Shown in pieces: positions 34,701-47,015 of a stretch of DNA of 64,000 bases. The position numbers and the translations under genes were made by a program. Source of the stretch: Magicicada septendecula (lineage: Eukaryota; Arthropoda; Insecta; Hemiptera; Cicadidae). The stretch is from the NCBI GenBank assembly GCA_034769895.1, contig CM068374.1, positions 355,742,302-355,806,301 on the forward strand, written 5' to 3'. How positions within the stretch are numbered: position 1 is the first letter of the stretch; the number at the start of each line of letters is the position of its first letter. The notes under the pieces are model-generated. The model saw nothing but the letters and a program-made list of their open reading frames with translations. It did no database searches and was not told where the DNA came from.

Positions 34701-34854
34701 ACACTACTAGTGAACCTCAGATCGGGGACTACGATACCTGGTTATCCGTACGTTCGCTACGGACTCAAGCATCGTTAGTTACGTTACCGTGCGAGGACGA
34801 AGTGGTAAGACACACATACACAAGTTACACTCTGACACAATTCTACATTTTACA
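31756..34854 (+). repeat. ~3.1 kb long-LTR-like repeat, copy 2, uninterrupted
   Basis: This is the full-length partner of 635-3017 plus 17403-18166. It begins TATAACATCGCC (TG changed to TA or overwritten at the junction) and ends TTTTACA. The position matching the LARD insertion (about 34083-34095, TTTGTTAAATT) is uninterrupted and gives the empty site. The TGGCGCCACCCGGG box is at 34681, 173 bases before the end. GTAAGACACAC follows near 34805. The A-rich, T-poor strand bias is the same as in copy 1. Confidence 0.65.
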
Positions 34855-34900
34855 GAGGTACCAGTAAGACGACAGCACGAGTTTTCATAATAATAATAAT

Positions 34901-35030
34901 ATATATATATATAAGGGGAGTAGGTATTTTAATGTTGTTGTAGTAAGAACTTGATAATGGCTGCAAAACCGAAAGGCCTCGTTCGAGGGAAAGTTGTACA
35001 TAGCAGAGAAGCAACAAAATACGACAAAGT
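34901..35030 (-). repeat. Inverted repeat partner of 27136-27263
   Basis: On the minus strand this reads the same CTCGAACGAGGCCTTTCGG..CCATTATCAAG block as 27136-27263. An AT run (34897-34913) borders it. Confidence 0.55.
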
Positions 35031-35688
35031 TGTTCGATAAATTTATTATTCATATAATCCTGTGTTAATTAAAATTATTGAATTTTATCACTTATTTAGG
35101 TTTAAATTTACGTTAATTCTCTTATTTGGTTGACAAATTAAAATGTTATGTACAGAATTAAGTACGGCCAACGCAAAAATTACCTTCATAAATAAAAACG
35201 ATACAAATATTTTTTTTTATTTAATAATAGTTCCTACTAACTTTATTTCATTTATAATTCTTTTATTTTCAGTCAACTGTTGGTTAATTCTTTCTAATTT
35301 AAATAAATAACATTTGTTTACTAATTGTTTAACCAGGCTTAATACAATTTTAGCTCAGCGGTTGGCTACGTCTATGGTCATTTAAGCTCAATACTGTTTG
35401 TTATAAATTAATCTGGGTCATTAGGTCCTTGTGACTACAATAACTTTAACCAAATGATTGCCATGAAGTACAAAGCTCATAATAATAATAAATTAATACT
35501 AGTACAAACAAATAATTTTTTATAGCTAACTAGATTAAAGATCGTAAATGCCGAACAATGGCTAATTTGAGGTTATTCAAACACCCAATATATTATTCAG
35601 GTTCAACATGAAACGTTAAAAAGGTTTAAAATTACTATTGTGTTCGTGTTACTGTACAGTGCTCTATAGTTCATGAGTGTGTGTGTAT

Positions 35689-35734
<46 letters not shown>

Positions 35735-38700
35735 GTTACATTAATATGGTTATTTAACATTTAGTGTAAAATTTTCAAAGTATTTTCACTATACTTACCT
35801 TTCACTTATTCACGTATTACTATTCACATTTTATACCACAATTCGCTATAATGTCCATTAATTGAAACTTAAACACTTCCTAACACTTGACGATCCTATT
35901 GGGATTACGTTCCCGCTAACTAGGTTAGGTCCGTTTGTTTACACTGCCACTTAACCTCACTCGGGTTAGCGGTTATAATGTACCTTGGATTCGAGACTTT
36001 TCGCATTACGGAGGAGACGTTCTGACTATCTCGATGCCGGTGAAAGACTGATGCGTTGACAATGCATTATGGGTGAAATTACCTGGCAGGTGAAGGCTTT
36101 TGACTGGCTGAACGATTAAATATTTTTGTGTTTTAGCACAAAAATTCCGTTTACAGATTGACGCTCTTCAACAGACACCGCGTCCCTTTTTTGGACCAAA
36201 TATATTAAAAAAACCTTAAAACTAACATATCTTCCTTATGCTAGGTCTAATCACAAAGATATTAGCACCATTGAATTGCATTTTTCTTTCTTAATGTTTT
36301 GAGATCTCATTTGTTATAGTTTTATGCCATCATTTACAATTAGTGTTTTTAAATGTTGACCTAGATTAACAAATTCTTCTTAAATATTATAAATTTTGCT
36401 ATTATGTTAATTTTTCTAAGTTGTACTTATGATTGTACGTTAAAAACATGTATTTTAATACTAATAAAAAACATTTTAAATATTAAATTTTGATAAAAGC
36501 CTTGATTTCTATTTTAGGCCTACTAAGGTCTTGTGAAAAAACTATAGGCTTGTTGCCTAGATCCATTCTTTGTTAAACAATTGTTATAGTTCTTTGCCTA
36601 CCCAACATTGTAACATGTTTATTCTAACATTAAACTTTTATTATAAACTCCTGCAGTTTATGGATTTACTAACATTTAGCTTACAATAAATAGTATTAAC
36701 CTGGATTTGATCATATTTAATTTTACAATGGTAGTTAACTTTAATGGTTGTTGCTTATTTCTCATGACACTTTTATTACTTTTATGTTTATTGTTTGTAC
36801 TTCATTTATTGATGGGTCAATCTTTTATGTTAGGTGAAATGACACATTACAATAATTATATACAATTTAAAAAATTGTATACATGACTTCATTTTATTTT
36901 TATAATACAAAAATATATATTACAACAATACAAATACACTCTATTTGTGTTTGAATAGCCCCACGATCTTGAAGTGGCAAAATTTATACAACGGTACAAG
37001 TTGCAAATTTAATGTAATTTAAATTTGTGGAGCTCCAAGTTCTTTGGGACGCCAAACTTTATACAACGTTACTGATACCGTGTATATATAAATTGGGGTT
37101 CAGGTGTAATTATAATAAGAGTAGTTCTTTTAGGAATCGTAATATGTTTTCATTTATTTATTCAAACAAACAAAATTAAAAAATAATATAATAATAATAT
37201 TTACTTCGCCATAAAATATTCATTATCTATTGTTTCAATGTTTCTTTGGTTGCCGTACACTCATCATAAAAACATATTTTATATCTTATGTCTTATATTA
37301 GCAATTCTATGTAAAACATTTCTTTGTTATACTATAAATTCTCGACTACTCAGTCTGAATGTGTGCTTTATAGATTTGTTAATATTTACGTTCTTATTCT
37401 ATACTTGACATACCTTTACGGCTTTATAATCATTTTAACGAAACTAATTGAATATTTCCAATTACTTTACTTTATATGCTTTCAATGAAAAATTTACAGT
37501 ATTAAATCAACTGTTAATTCTCCAAGCAAGGATTTAAATTATCTTAAATTGACTGTTCATCATTAAAGAAAATTCTTATTACAAGTAAATTACATCCTCT
37601 TATCTCTATCTACATAATTTTTCTTTAATTTAAAATGTTTTTATTAATGTCTTTCAATGTCTTCATTCTTTTATAATATTATAAATTGGTTTTTTGTCAC
37701 CTCAATTTTGCAGATTGTCACATGTCCTCCAGTGATCTGTCGGTCCTCTCCTACTGAATGTCCTCTTGCGTTTTCCGGTTCCACTGGTCATCCTACCGTC
37801 TCTCGTCCTTCATGGTCCCATCGGCTGGCTGTAGAATGGAATGACGTGTTGCTCTGGATCGGTTGCTGTTGCTATATAAACCGTCTCTATTGCTCTGCGT
37901 ATCGTTCCTCTGCTTGATGTTCTCTCGCCATCTGTCTAGAGTTGATGTTTGTAGTTGTAGACGTCCGATACTTGTAGTTACTGTTCCTTTTTTATTACTT
38001 TAACTAACATATTGTCTGTAATACTTTACAGTTTATAATAAAAGATCTTGTCGATGTTGGCCATAGCGTCTAACTATGTCTGAAGTAATTAAAATTTCGC
38101 GTTTCTGACAGACATAGCGTACCGCTGCAATTGAAAACTGATTGAAGAGTATTAAAAATTTGCGTCGTTGACGGACATAGCGTACCACAGCGACTGAAGA
38201 CTGTTTGAGGAGTAAATCTGGCTCTCCTGGACTTGTATTTATATTCACCAAAAAAAACCACACCTGTCGCCACAGAATTCTGCAGGTCAGAAGCTGTCCG
38301 CGGCGTCTGTTCCCCCGCTCTCGTCTAATTTCACATATTCGCACATTTTCGCCAATTGCAATGTCTAATGCGGATTTCAAGGTGATCTAACATTGTCTAA
38401 TTTAATTACACATATTATACGTAATTATCATAATGATCGCATCATTATTGTAATTACTATGCTTTAAAAATTGCACAGAATTCGCACTGATCATCATAAT
38501 TACATAGAATTCGCACTGCACACGTGTCTGATTTTTATGCATTTTTAGAAGTCTTTACACTCTTTCTAATATTTGTGGTTTGCTTAAAATTAAATAAAAT
38601 CTTAATTTAGCATTTATTTGGGGTGAGACTGCAAACTTTCAGGCTCGACAGGCTTCACGCACACACTCTATTTACTTGTGTACACGCTCTCAGCGGTGAT

Positions 38701-39732
38701 CGCGTGATGTTCCTGTTGATTCATGTTTATAAGCCAGCTTCCAATTTCACACCTGCTTGTCTATTACATATTACTAAAATTAATTTAAATATTTATTTTA
38801 TTTCATATATGTGCATTATAGCCTATGCTTGTGTTGTCGCAATATATTTATTTCTTTTATATGTAATAAAATATTGCAATCACAAGCTTTAAACAAGATT
38901 TGTTTTAGATTACTAGTATTCATAGGATTACCAAGTTTTCTTTTATGCATTACTAATTACTGGGGTTTACTACTAACCATGTCCATATTTTAAAATGTTC
39001 AGTTAGTGCATTCTAGATTCTTTATGGGGAACAAAATTTATTGTAATCAACTAGTCTAGTGACTTTCAATAATGCCTTTTAAGCTGTTTAGCTTATCATC
39101 AAATTCTTCCATATTTCAATACAGTACAGTCACATCAAACCTAATGACTATCCAAGAATAATTTCAGGCTGGATATACATTATGTTCTGTATAAGTCTAA
39201 CACACTGTAATCATGATAAGCATTTCATAATATTATTCACATCACAGAAGACTGCCAATAATTATTAAAACATGATAATATTAATAATACTTATTTTATT
39301 TTGTCACAATAATAAAAACACAAAGTATTCAACTATGAACTACCCAAAAATCACCTCTTATAAATATCATTTTTTTAAAATATATTCATCTGAACAACCA
39401 ACTGCTACCCCTCTTTATTTACCATGGCTGTACCTATTTCTTGTATCAATGTTCTTCCTGCTACAGATGTTCTCTATCAACAAATGGAAAGTATAGCTGC
39501 AAGCACTCTCTGGTACACCTTTTGCTGATCTTGATCTTCTATCAATCAATTTACAGCAAGAGGAGAAAATGTTCAAGAAGATTTAAGGGGACTAATGAAT
39601 GTCGCGGTCAGACAAGGATGGAAGATAGTCTTTTAACAATTAGCAAGTAAGTATAAAACCTATCTATAAAAAAGGAGACAGGAGTAACAGCAACCAACAA
39701 GGTTATTTCCCTTCTTAAAAAAAATATGGCAT
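35031..39732. other. SRP68 intron, no gene recognised
   Basis: AT-rich intron. An (AT)n run lies at about 35697-35731. Two ~80-bp imperfect tandem units (GACAGACATAGCGTACC / GACGGACATAGCGTACC) lie at about 38083-38215. A ~100-bp tandem pair with minus-strand TGGCGTCCC lies near 36955-37075. The 37700-38050 part has CTATATAAACC and AATAAA like an LTR promoter-polyA pair, but I could not define ends. Confidence 0.4.
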
Positions 39733-40316
39733 CACATTTTTGCCCTGTTCCTATATATAGTCACCTTTACATCAGGTCTGAGCCTTGATCCTAAAAGCTC
39801 TGCTTTGTCATTAGGTAATTGTCATTGCTTTGTCTGATGAGATAATTTAGTCTGCGTGGCTCACCTGACTCAGATTGTGGAACAAAATCAGGATCCTGTA
39901 ATGTTGAAGGTTCATGTGTATCCTGCCTCCCACTATACCCACCTTCATCGACCTGCAGTTGATACCCTGCTGGAAGCTGAGGTACTGGTAGATCATCTCC
40001 ACTGGTAGATCATAGCTGATGGAATGTTTGGGCCATGCTTAAGAGTGGGAATCATACAGAAATAACAGTCATTCGTCAGATTTTTTGGCTACAGCCAAAT
40101 TATTGGTACAGCAAAGTGCACTGAACAGCCTTTTTTATTCAACCAACTATGAAGATTCACTGAACATGTTGCTGCAAATGTGAGGTGCCCAGGGTTTGTC
40201 TTGATCCCTTCACTTGACTCCAAAATAGTGATATAGGAGTCACCACCTGTTTTCACAAGTGGTGTAATAGGGAGTTTCTGGGCAGGAAATGTCATTTTAC
40301 CACAAATATAACAAAA
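39733..40316 (-). pseudogene. Remnant of a dispersed orphan protein family (CYICGK...DCYFC type)
   Basis: The minus strand reads FCYICGKMTFPAQKLPITPLVK, then CSVNLHSWL, HFAVPIIW and NDCYFC, and much later EPRRLNYLIR and KAELLGSRLR. I recognise this order (Cys pairs, FA(V/I)P..W, DCYFC, acidic linker, AELLGSRL) as that of an uncharacterised protein family scattered in arthropod genomes. Its biochemical role is not known to me. At least one stop (after IIWL) and several frameshifts make this copy dead. The middle Trp/Cys-rich section is partly replaced. Confidence 0.5.
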
Positions 40317-40985
40317 TTATTAAAACCATTAACACATTTGCGGGGCATTTTGGAGTTTTGACAAGAATTCTGCACACGTAACTAAAAAATAAAAGGATTA
40401 TCACGAATAACCATTAACCTCACAAGATAAACAGAAGAAAACTAAACTGAATTGGCAAGTCATTGTTGCAGTCAGGTTTGCCAATCTCTAAATGTCAAAA
40501 TTCTGTTACTTATAAAAGATACCCTTAATTATATATAAATGGGCTATACCTCTACGCAAAAAGCTACCTGACCTTTTTTAAGGTCATATTCATTTTTTGC
40601 AAGCTAAAGTGAATAAGAAATTACTATTTTCAACTCAGAAACATTTTTCTTGTTGACCAGTGAAGTCGTCTTTGGATTTCAGCCTCTGGTACACCTTTAG
40701 ATTACAAAAAATGGATCACTGTACACTGCACTTTTTTAGTGGAAACAAAAAGCAGAGTGGCTATAGTTAACATCACTATGCAACTGATAAGCTAGCAATG
40801 TGCACAAAACTATTAGTATTACCAAAAGAAGACAAGTATAACTACAGTGCATATAATTGTAGACTCACATGCATGCACACACACTCACTCACTCAGATTT
40901 TCACGGTATAATTACTTCAATGCCCTCTTAACTATGAGAATGTTATATTAAGTAAAAAATTTCAGATGTCTCATATCAACATTAC
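40317..40985. other. SRP68 intron, no feature
   Basis: AT-rich sequence bordering the donor of exon A. No coding signal was found. Confidence 0.5.
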
Positions 40986-41057
40986 CTGTAACGCTGGTAG
41001 TCGCTATGTCGTAAGCCATGTTGTTGCTGAGCCTCCTTAATAATTTTTAGTACTACA
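40986..41057 (-). CDS. SRP68: SRP68 exon A (KIIKEAQQQHGLRH region)
   Basis: The minus strand encodes VLKIIKEAQQQHGLRH followed by SDYQRYR, the best conserved N-terminal block of SRP68. The exon ends at a GTAATG donor (40984-40985) after TTACAG, in the phase needed for exon B. The start is uncertain. An acceptor TTCAAG would begin the exon at 41057, and a second candidate would begin it at 41052; an in-frame stop lies further upstream. The real start codon must lie in an earlier exon to the right, which I could not find because the SRP68 N-terminus is poorly conserved. Confidence 0.92.
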
Positions 41058-41750
41058 CTTGAATTAAGGATCAAGTTTGTATGAACAAAAAATTAAGATG
41101 TAGGAGAATTGTAAATGAGTCATTATGACACCAAACATACAATGATTTGTTGCCCTGATGATGACAACAAAAACTGTCAAAACGCTGACACAAATAGTTT
41201 AAAAACTGTGTCTACCTATTGGCTAAACCTCTCAAAATCGTTCCTCATTTGTTGGTTCATGGTTATTGCTAAATTAAGAAGTTACGCACTGATAATACTT
41301 TTCCCCTCGTAAATAAAGAATTATAGGTAATTACACATAATTCACTTGTCTGCTCTGATTTTTCTCCTATGCTTGAATATCTTTTTTCCATGTTTATGTA
41401 TAAACATGGAACAATTAGAATTGTCACACATTCATATTCACTGAAATATGATACTTAATTTTTCTATAAGAGATTTAACTCCGTTTACCATAATGAATGT
41501 GTGTGTGTGTAGATTGTTCACATGTATTCATATTCAATTACTTAAGTCACTGTCTATAAATGTGTACTTTCTAAGACCTTGTTAAAGGATCCATACACGT
41601 TTTTTCAAGGAATGGGTTGTGAGGCTTTAGCCAAACCCCACCAGGGAGGGTATAGTAATCACTTTTCTCCTCTAGATGGAATGCTTGGTACTGGAAACTA
41701 CTATAGTAATATGCGTACACTAATACAATTTACAAATATTTTTACTACTA
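41058..41750. other. Upstream SRP68 intron or flank, no gene recognised
   Basis: The 41100-41230 part has CCCTGATGATGACAACAAAAACTGTCAAAACG, resembling retroelement end boxes. No protein is supported. Confidence 0.4.
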
Positions 41751-43944
41751 TAGTGAAACTTCGATTAACTGCCACTCTTTTAACCGTCAGTTTCTGTTAA
41801 CTGTCAGTCCGTACTCTATGTACAGTAACCAGATTGCCGCGAAAAATCATCCTTGCTTTACTGCTGAGTGGCGGAGGTGCACTATTCTTCTATTGATGAG
41901 TCATGTTCTTGGCCCGCCTAGCTATAGCACACGTGGTCAGTTTCAGTTGTGGCTGAGAAGCTGTTGTGCTCGGTGCTGTACGTTATTTGTTGCATAGTGG
42001 CTTAATTGTTTTGGCATACAATAGTGACATTCACACCAGTAAGTTTTGTTGTTAAGGTTTCTTTTCTTTTTTGTTTTTGTGCAACAGCTAAAAAATGGCT
42101 GAAAAGCGTAAATGGGTCGTGTTAGATCTCAACCAGAAAATTGAGATTATAAACGTTTGAAAAAAGGTGAAACTCCCACTAGTATTGCTCTCATTTATGG
42201 CGTTGGAAGAACCACAGTGAATGACATTAAACGCGATGCTGAAAAAATAGAACATGTTTCAAAAATGCAAAACATCGATGGAGATCTAAGACTCGTAAAA
42301 CCATGAAATCAGCAAAATATGACCAACTGGATACTGTTATGTATCAATGGTTTATACAAGCACGGAGTCAAGGAATCCCACTTTCAGGCCCCGTAATAAT
42401 GGCCAAGGCGGTTGAAATTAACAAAAAACTTGACGGAGATCCTAATTTTAAAGCAAGGATAGGATGGCTCGATAAGTTTAAGTGTCGCCATGGCATTCGG
42501 AAACTAGACATTAGTGGTGAAAAACTTAGTGCAAATAGCGCAGTTACTGCTGAGTACAGAGAACAATTTAAAGAGAAAGTGTTAGGGAAAAAGTGTACAA
42601 TTGCGATGAAACCGGGCTCAATTTGAAAGCTTTACCAGAAAAGACATTGGCATCACTTTCGGAGACATCAGCCCCAGGTTTTAAAGTCCAAAAAGATCGG
42701 ATCACTTTAATGGTTTGTACAAATGCCACCGTCAATCACAGGTTACCTCTGCTTGTGATTGGAAAAGCAAAAACACCTCGTCCATTCAAAAATTTTAATT
42801 TGAACGCATTGTCTGCTACCTATTATGCTCAAAAGAGTGCTTGGATATCTCAAGATATTTTTTCCTATTGGTTCCACAAAGGTTTTTGCCACAAGTTAGA
42901 GCTCATTTGGCTGAAATGCAGTTACCACAGGACGCATTGCTGCTAATGGACAATGCACCAGCACATCCCACTTGCGGAATTAAAAGTGATGATGGCAAAA
43001 TAACATGCCTCTTCCTTCCGGCAACACAACACCACTAATCCAGCCTATGGACCATGGCACAATCGAAAACATGAAACGTCATTATAGGAAAGCTTTTATT
43101 GGAAGTTTGATTTCATCTGATGATGAAATGTCTGTAAAAGAGTTTTGGAAAACGTACAACACAAAAGATGCAATTTTCAATGTTGCTGCTGCAAGGGATG
43201 ATCATGTGTGTAAAATCTTAAAAATGGGTGGAATAAACTCTGGCCTGAAGCTAATGATGGCGAACCTAAGGAAACTGGGAATGTTAGTGCCGATGAAATT
43301 GTTCAACTGTGCAATAATGTACCGAATGCTGAAGACATAACGCCAGCAGAAGTAACAAAGTGGTTGGGATGTGACAAATTGGACGGAGGCTTTGACATTT
43401 TGAACGACGATGAAATTGTTTCCAGTGTGATTGACAACGAAGAAGAAGAAATTGACGAAGACGAGTGTTATATTTTGAATGAAAAAACTACGTTAAGCCA
43501 TACAGAAGCAGAAACAATGTTATCAAAATGCATTGAGTGGTTTGAGGGGCAAGAAGAGGCAAACGTGCTGCAGATACATCTCCTATGTAAAGTACGGAAC
43601 ATTGCCGCTCAGAAAGCACGAACCTCGAAGAAACAAAAGAAAATGACAGACTATTTTAAAATTTGAATATGTATGTATGTCTAGAGCGTAAGTTCATGTA
43701 ACAATATGTACAGTACATATGTTGTACTACATATACTGCACTTAATGTAAATTGATGTTTGTTTCTGTAAAATAAAATACATGTGTGTACAGTGTATTTC
43801 CAGTTCGTAAACGTGCATTTTTTATCATTCGTTCATATGCAATTGATGGGGGTGGGTTGTTGTTTAAGGTTTTTCTGTTATCCGTCTATTCGATTAACCG
43901 TCACGGTCCCAGCCTGACCCTGATGGTTAATCAAAGTTTCACTG
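41751..43944 (+). mobile_element. Tigger/pogo DNA transposon with TIRs and TA duplication
   Basis: The left end TAGTGAAACTTCGATTAAC (41751) and the right end, reverse complement of GTTAATCAAAGTTTCACTG (43926-43944), form terminal inverted repeats. TA flanks it at 41749-41750 and 43945-43946. The first base differs from the C expected at Tigger ends. The transposase between them is recognisable along its whole length but frameshifted. Confidence 0.85.
42094..43666 (+). pseudogene. Tigger transposase (CENP-B-like HTH plus DDE), frameshifted
   Basis: The gene starts MAEKRKWVVLDLNQKIEII (42094) and breaks at about 42160. It continues through GVGRTTVNDIKRDAEK (CENP-B N-terminal helix-turn-helix) and the second DNA-binding domain around LDTVMYQWF..ARSQGIP. 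In the catalytic core are NCDETGLNLKALP, LLLMDNAPAHP and QPMDHGTIENMKRHYRK, the DDD/E blocks of pogo/Tigger transposases. At least four frameshifts (about 42160, 42600, 42900-42950, 43020, 43345) split it. The C-terminus (SKKQKKMTDYF) is complete at 43666. Confidence 0.85.
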
Positions 43945-44486
43945 TACTACTAATACTCCTGGAGACTTATAATAAATTATAAATTGTCTTGAAAATATGC
44001 TGTTCAAACAGCATTTCGTGGAGTTTTGCAGTGCCTACAAACACTTCTATAATTGCGTTCTTTTAAAAATACAAAACAAATTCATGTACTTCTTCTTTGC
44101 TGCCACACCACATAGGCACATACGCTTCTACTACGTTTGATTCACTATTTGTCTACTACACGGGTACCACCTCACTCACTTACAAACTGTGAGATTCTTA
44201 TCCACTTTCTTAGTATTCTATGTGCTCAATTTTATGAATACTTTGCTTTAAATACACCATCAACACTACTTTTATTATACAAGGAATTACATAGCCGTTC
44301 TCATCTCATGTACAGTAAAATTGAAAGTTAAGGGCATATGCGCAGAAACCAATTTATGGATGGACAAATCCACTTTGAAATTGTGAATGGCGGGAGGGTA
44401 ACGGAGAATCAGCTGGTATGGAAGTAAAGGTGTGGTCAACTTTGTGTGTGATGATTTAGTTACCCGTACATTGTTAGTTACATACC
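43945..44486. other. No gene recognised
   Basis: AT-rich sequence between the Tigger element and a non-LTR retrotransposon fragment. No coding signal was found. Confidence 0.45.
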
Positions 44487-45462
44487 AACTTTTCTCTCTA
44501 TCAACACGGCGGCCTACGGCCAATCTCCGCTACTGTGGATCGGAACTCGAAGAAGTGAACATATCTAAATACCTGGGTGTTAATATAGACACCAGAATGA
44601 CGTGGAAGCACCATATAGAAAAGTCCGCGAATATAGTGCGTCTAGGTGCTGCCGGCTACTTAAACAACTAACAGCGACTACATGGGGAGCAAATCAAGAT
44701 GTTCTGACAACTGCGTATAAGAGCTACATTTGGCCGCTACTGGAATATGGCGCAGAAGCAACTATTACTGCCTCCAATGCAGCATGCCAGAAACTGCACT
44801 TGGTCCCAAATGCGCCCCTTAGAACAATAACTGGTGCGCCGAAATCAACTCCTATACTTGCCATGGAGTCACAACTGCAAGTCGAACCTATCCAAGTAAG
44901 ACGGGAAAAGCTGTGCCTCATATCCTGGGAGAGATGTAAAAGAGCCTACCAACAACGGTGGAATAATTATAAAACAGCGGCAGAAAGGCTGAAAACTCAG
45001 AAATTCCCGATTGCGATCTATGAAGAACTCCAACGCAAATATGACATTGAACCAAATGAGGCAGCACTATTTATACGTCACCGTGAATTCTTTAGCCAAC
45101 TCCCAAATGCTAACCTGAATCTTGTCGACCATAATAAGACAAAAACAGAGTCGAATGAAGCCGAGCTTCGTCAAGCAGCCTTACACACTGTACAAAAACG
45201 TTTTCCCGCTGAGCAGTGGATACGAATCTACACAGACGGATCCTCTATACCATCTACAGGGGAAACAGGGGCTGGTTTCTACAGCTCTCTATTTGAAGGC
45301 CACCTCGCTGTAGGAGGCCACTAAGCAACTATGACGGAGAGGTAGCAGCCATAAAAGCAGCATCTATTGAGCTTGCCAAGATCTTACCACCTAACAAAGC
45401 CATCTTCCTCATAGACACAACTGCAGCGATTCAAAACGTGACCTCAAATGGTGACACAAACT
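44487..45462 (+). pseudogene. Non-LTR retrotransposon ORF2 fragment, RT thumb to RNase H
   Basis: The first block (frame to 44671) contains NISKYLGVNIDTRMTWKHHI, the post-palm block of non-LTR reverse transcriptases. After a frameshift, the frame from 44602 gives AYKSYIWPLLEYGAE and then the RNase H start WIRIYTDGSSIP (catalytic Asp). After another shift at about 45321 it gives GEVAAIKAA (Glu) and FLIDTTAAIQ (Asp). RT plus RNase H suggests the I/LOA-type clades. Endonuclease and most of the RT are missing, and the 3' end of the RNase H is truncated. Confidence 0.8.
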
Positions 45463-45504
45463 GATGACGGTACCATATGGTGTAACAAACATATTTACCA
45501 TTAA

Positions 45505-45790
45505 AAAATATCGGTATGGAGAACCATACATGACTTCCATGTTCTAAGATTTATATTTTAAATAATTTTCAAAATGAAATATTTCCATAGAAACTACTTC
45601 TTTCTTCAGCCTTAACCACAGTACTGTGGTCACTAACGTATACCACCACATCACGTTAGCGCACTCAATTTTCACTGATGATGGCAGTCGATAGTACTGC
45701 GGAAACTTCTGGTTTTGTAAAAAAACATTGGACCACGCCAAACAGCCCGGGAAGGAATTTTAACAACAAACTACTTCTTTGTTGCCGATA
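45505..45790 (+). repeat. Interspersed repeat, inverted partner of 21640-21915
   Basis: This shares AAAAATATCGGTATGGAGAACC at its left end and runs to GTTGCCGATA. The central CCACAGTACTGTGG palindrome is kept. It directly follows the non-LTR fragment, but the copy at 21 kb has no such neighbour, so they may be separate insertions. Confidence 0.5.
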
Positions 45791-45819
45791 ACGTAGCACA
45801 CGTGACATATAAATAAAAT

Positions 45820-46343
45820 CTCGAACACGATTTTTTTTGCCATCATCATACTTCCATTTCCTTAAGGAACATGGAAGTAAAAATTATCCCCTCCCCCTTC
45901 AACTGTCATTTTCATTTATAGAAAATTACCCTCACCCTCTTCAACTAGCCTCTACATTTATACATATTTCATCTACGTTTCTACAGTGGATTATTATGAT
46001 CTTATTTTCAGGATACTTTATTTATCAAAATTAAGTACTTTACTCTTGTTAAAACATAAAATGTTGAAGGTAAAATACCCTTTCCCTGTAACCGATCTTC
46101 ACCAAAATCAATAGGCCTTGAGTCGTCTACAACTCAGGCACATATGCAAAAAATTATTTGAATCTGTTTGAATGTGCGGCAGTTATCGTTCGTCATAGAA
46201 AACATTCTACACACAGACACTTTTCGAAAACTGACCTTTCTTCATGTTTTGAGGGTAGTACAATCGGAATCAGCCCTTATCTCTAACACGATTTTTTTCG
46301 CCATCACCATACTTCCCTTTCCTTATGGAACATGGAAGTAAAA
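45820..46343 (-). repeat. Palindrome-headed repeat, single-unit copies (family of 19197-20160)
   Basis: Read on the minus strand, 46343-46034 matches the head and one ~160-bp unit of the 19.2-20.2 kb repeat, ending in GTTTTAACAAGAGTAAAGTACTT. A second palindromic head (CTTCCATTTCCTTAAGG) lies at about 45850-45875. So two heads occur here. Confidence 0.65.
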
Positions 46344-46452
46344 TAGCATATGTGTTGGCAATTATTGGCTTACCAATTCTAAGGTTCTCTTTCTGATAAC
46401 AGTACAGTTCATTTACTTGTGGTCTCATGAGTGTTCTTTTAATAAGTGTAAA

Positions 46453-47015
46453 ATGAGTGAACACAAGTCTGAAATCTCTAAGGAGATTGCAATTGACTGG
46501 AATGCTTATTTGTATGAAGTCTTCTGTGCAGTATTTGCAGAACAACAGGGAAACACAAAAACAGATGATATTAGCAGAATTGCTGAAAGCTTGTTCTTAC
46601 AGATGAGGAACAATGGACACCAAGTGTACCGGGTCTCTGTTGGAGTGTGCCATGAGACAACTGAACGTTTTCTGTTATATAGTTGTTGGGAGGCCTTTCC
46701 CCACTACACTGGCTGAACACCACTAAAGACTGAACACTACAAAACTAACATTAACCATGAAATTTTTCATGGCTGCTATCAACCACTTTGAAATTTTGCT
46801 GATCCACTCACCAGTGTTCACAGACGGACCCCATTGAATAGTTGTGGGGGTCCGCTAAATGGCACAATAAAAACACACTAGGGCACTGCTCAACATCATC
46901 TGGACAGTTATTTTGTCAAATTTAATTGGCAGCAGCTCATCAGAGACATGTATCTGTCTGATCCCATTTAGAAGCTACAAGGCTTTATTGGTCTTCTGAA
47001 ACCAATATGCAACTA
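46453..47015 (+). pseudogene. Merlin/ISXO2-like DDE transposase remnant
   Basis: The sequence opens MSEHKSEISKEIAIDWNAYLY, resembling the IDW..(Y/F)LREV start of the ISXO2-type DDE domain in Merlin elements. HQVYRVSVGVCHETTERF follows. Further along, in other frames, GTAQHHLDSYFVKFNW reads like the C-terminal HLDSYL.EF.WR block. Several frameshifts and stops interrupt it. TIRs were not found. Class assignment is moderate. Confidence 0.5.

Noticed and set aside
35350-35400. tRNA- or SINE-like A box (TAGCTCAGCGGTTGG)
   Set aside because: No B box, cloverleaf or repeat copy was found around it.
36955-37075. Minus-strand TGGCGTCCC as an LTR primer site (tRNA-Asn-like)
   Set aside because: The flanking LTR ends and internal region could not be found. 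The motif sits in a ~100-bp tandem pair.
37700-38050. Possible solo LTR with CTATATAAACC and AATAAA
   Set aside because: No terminal repeat, target duplication or second copy was seen, so boundaries cannot be supported.
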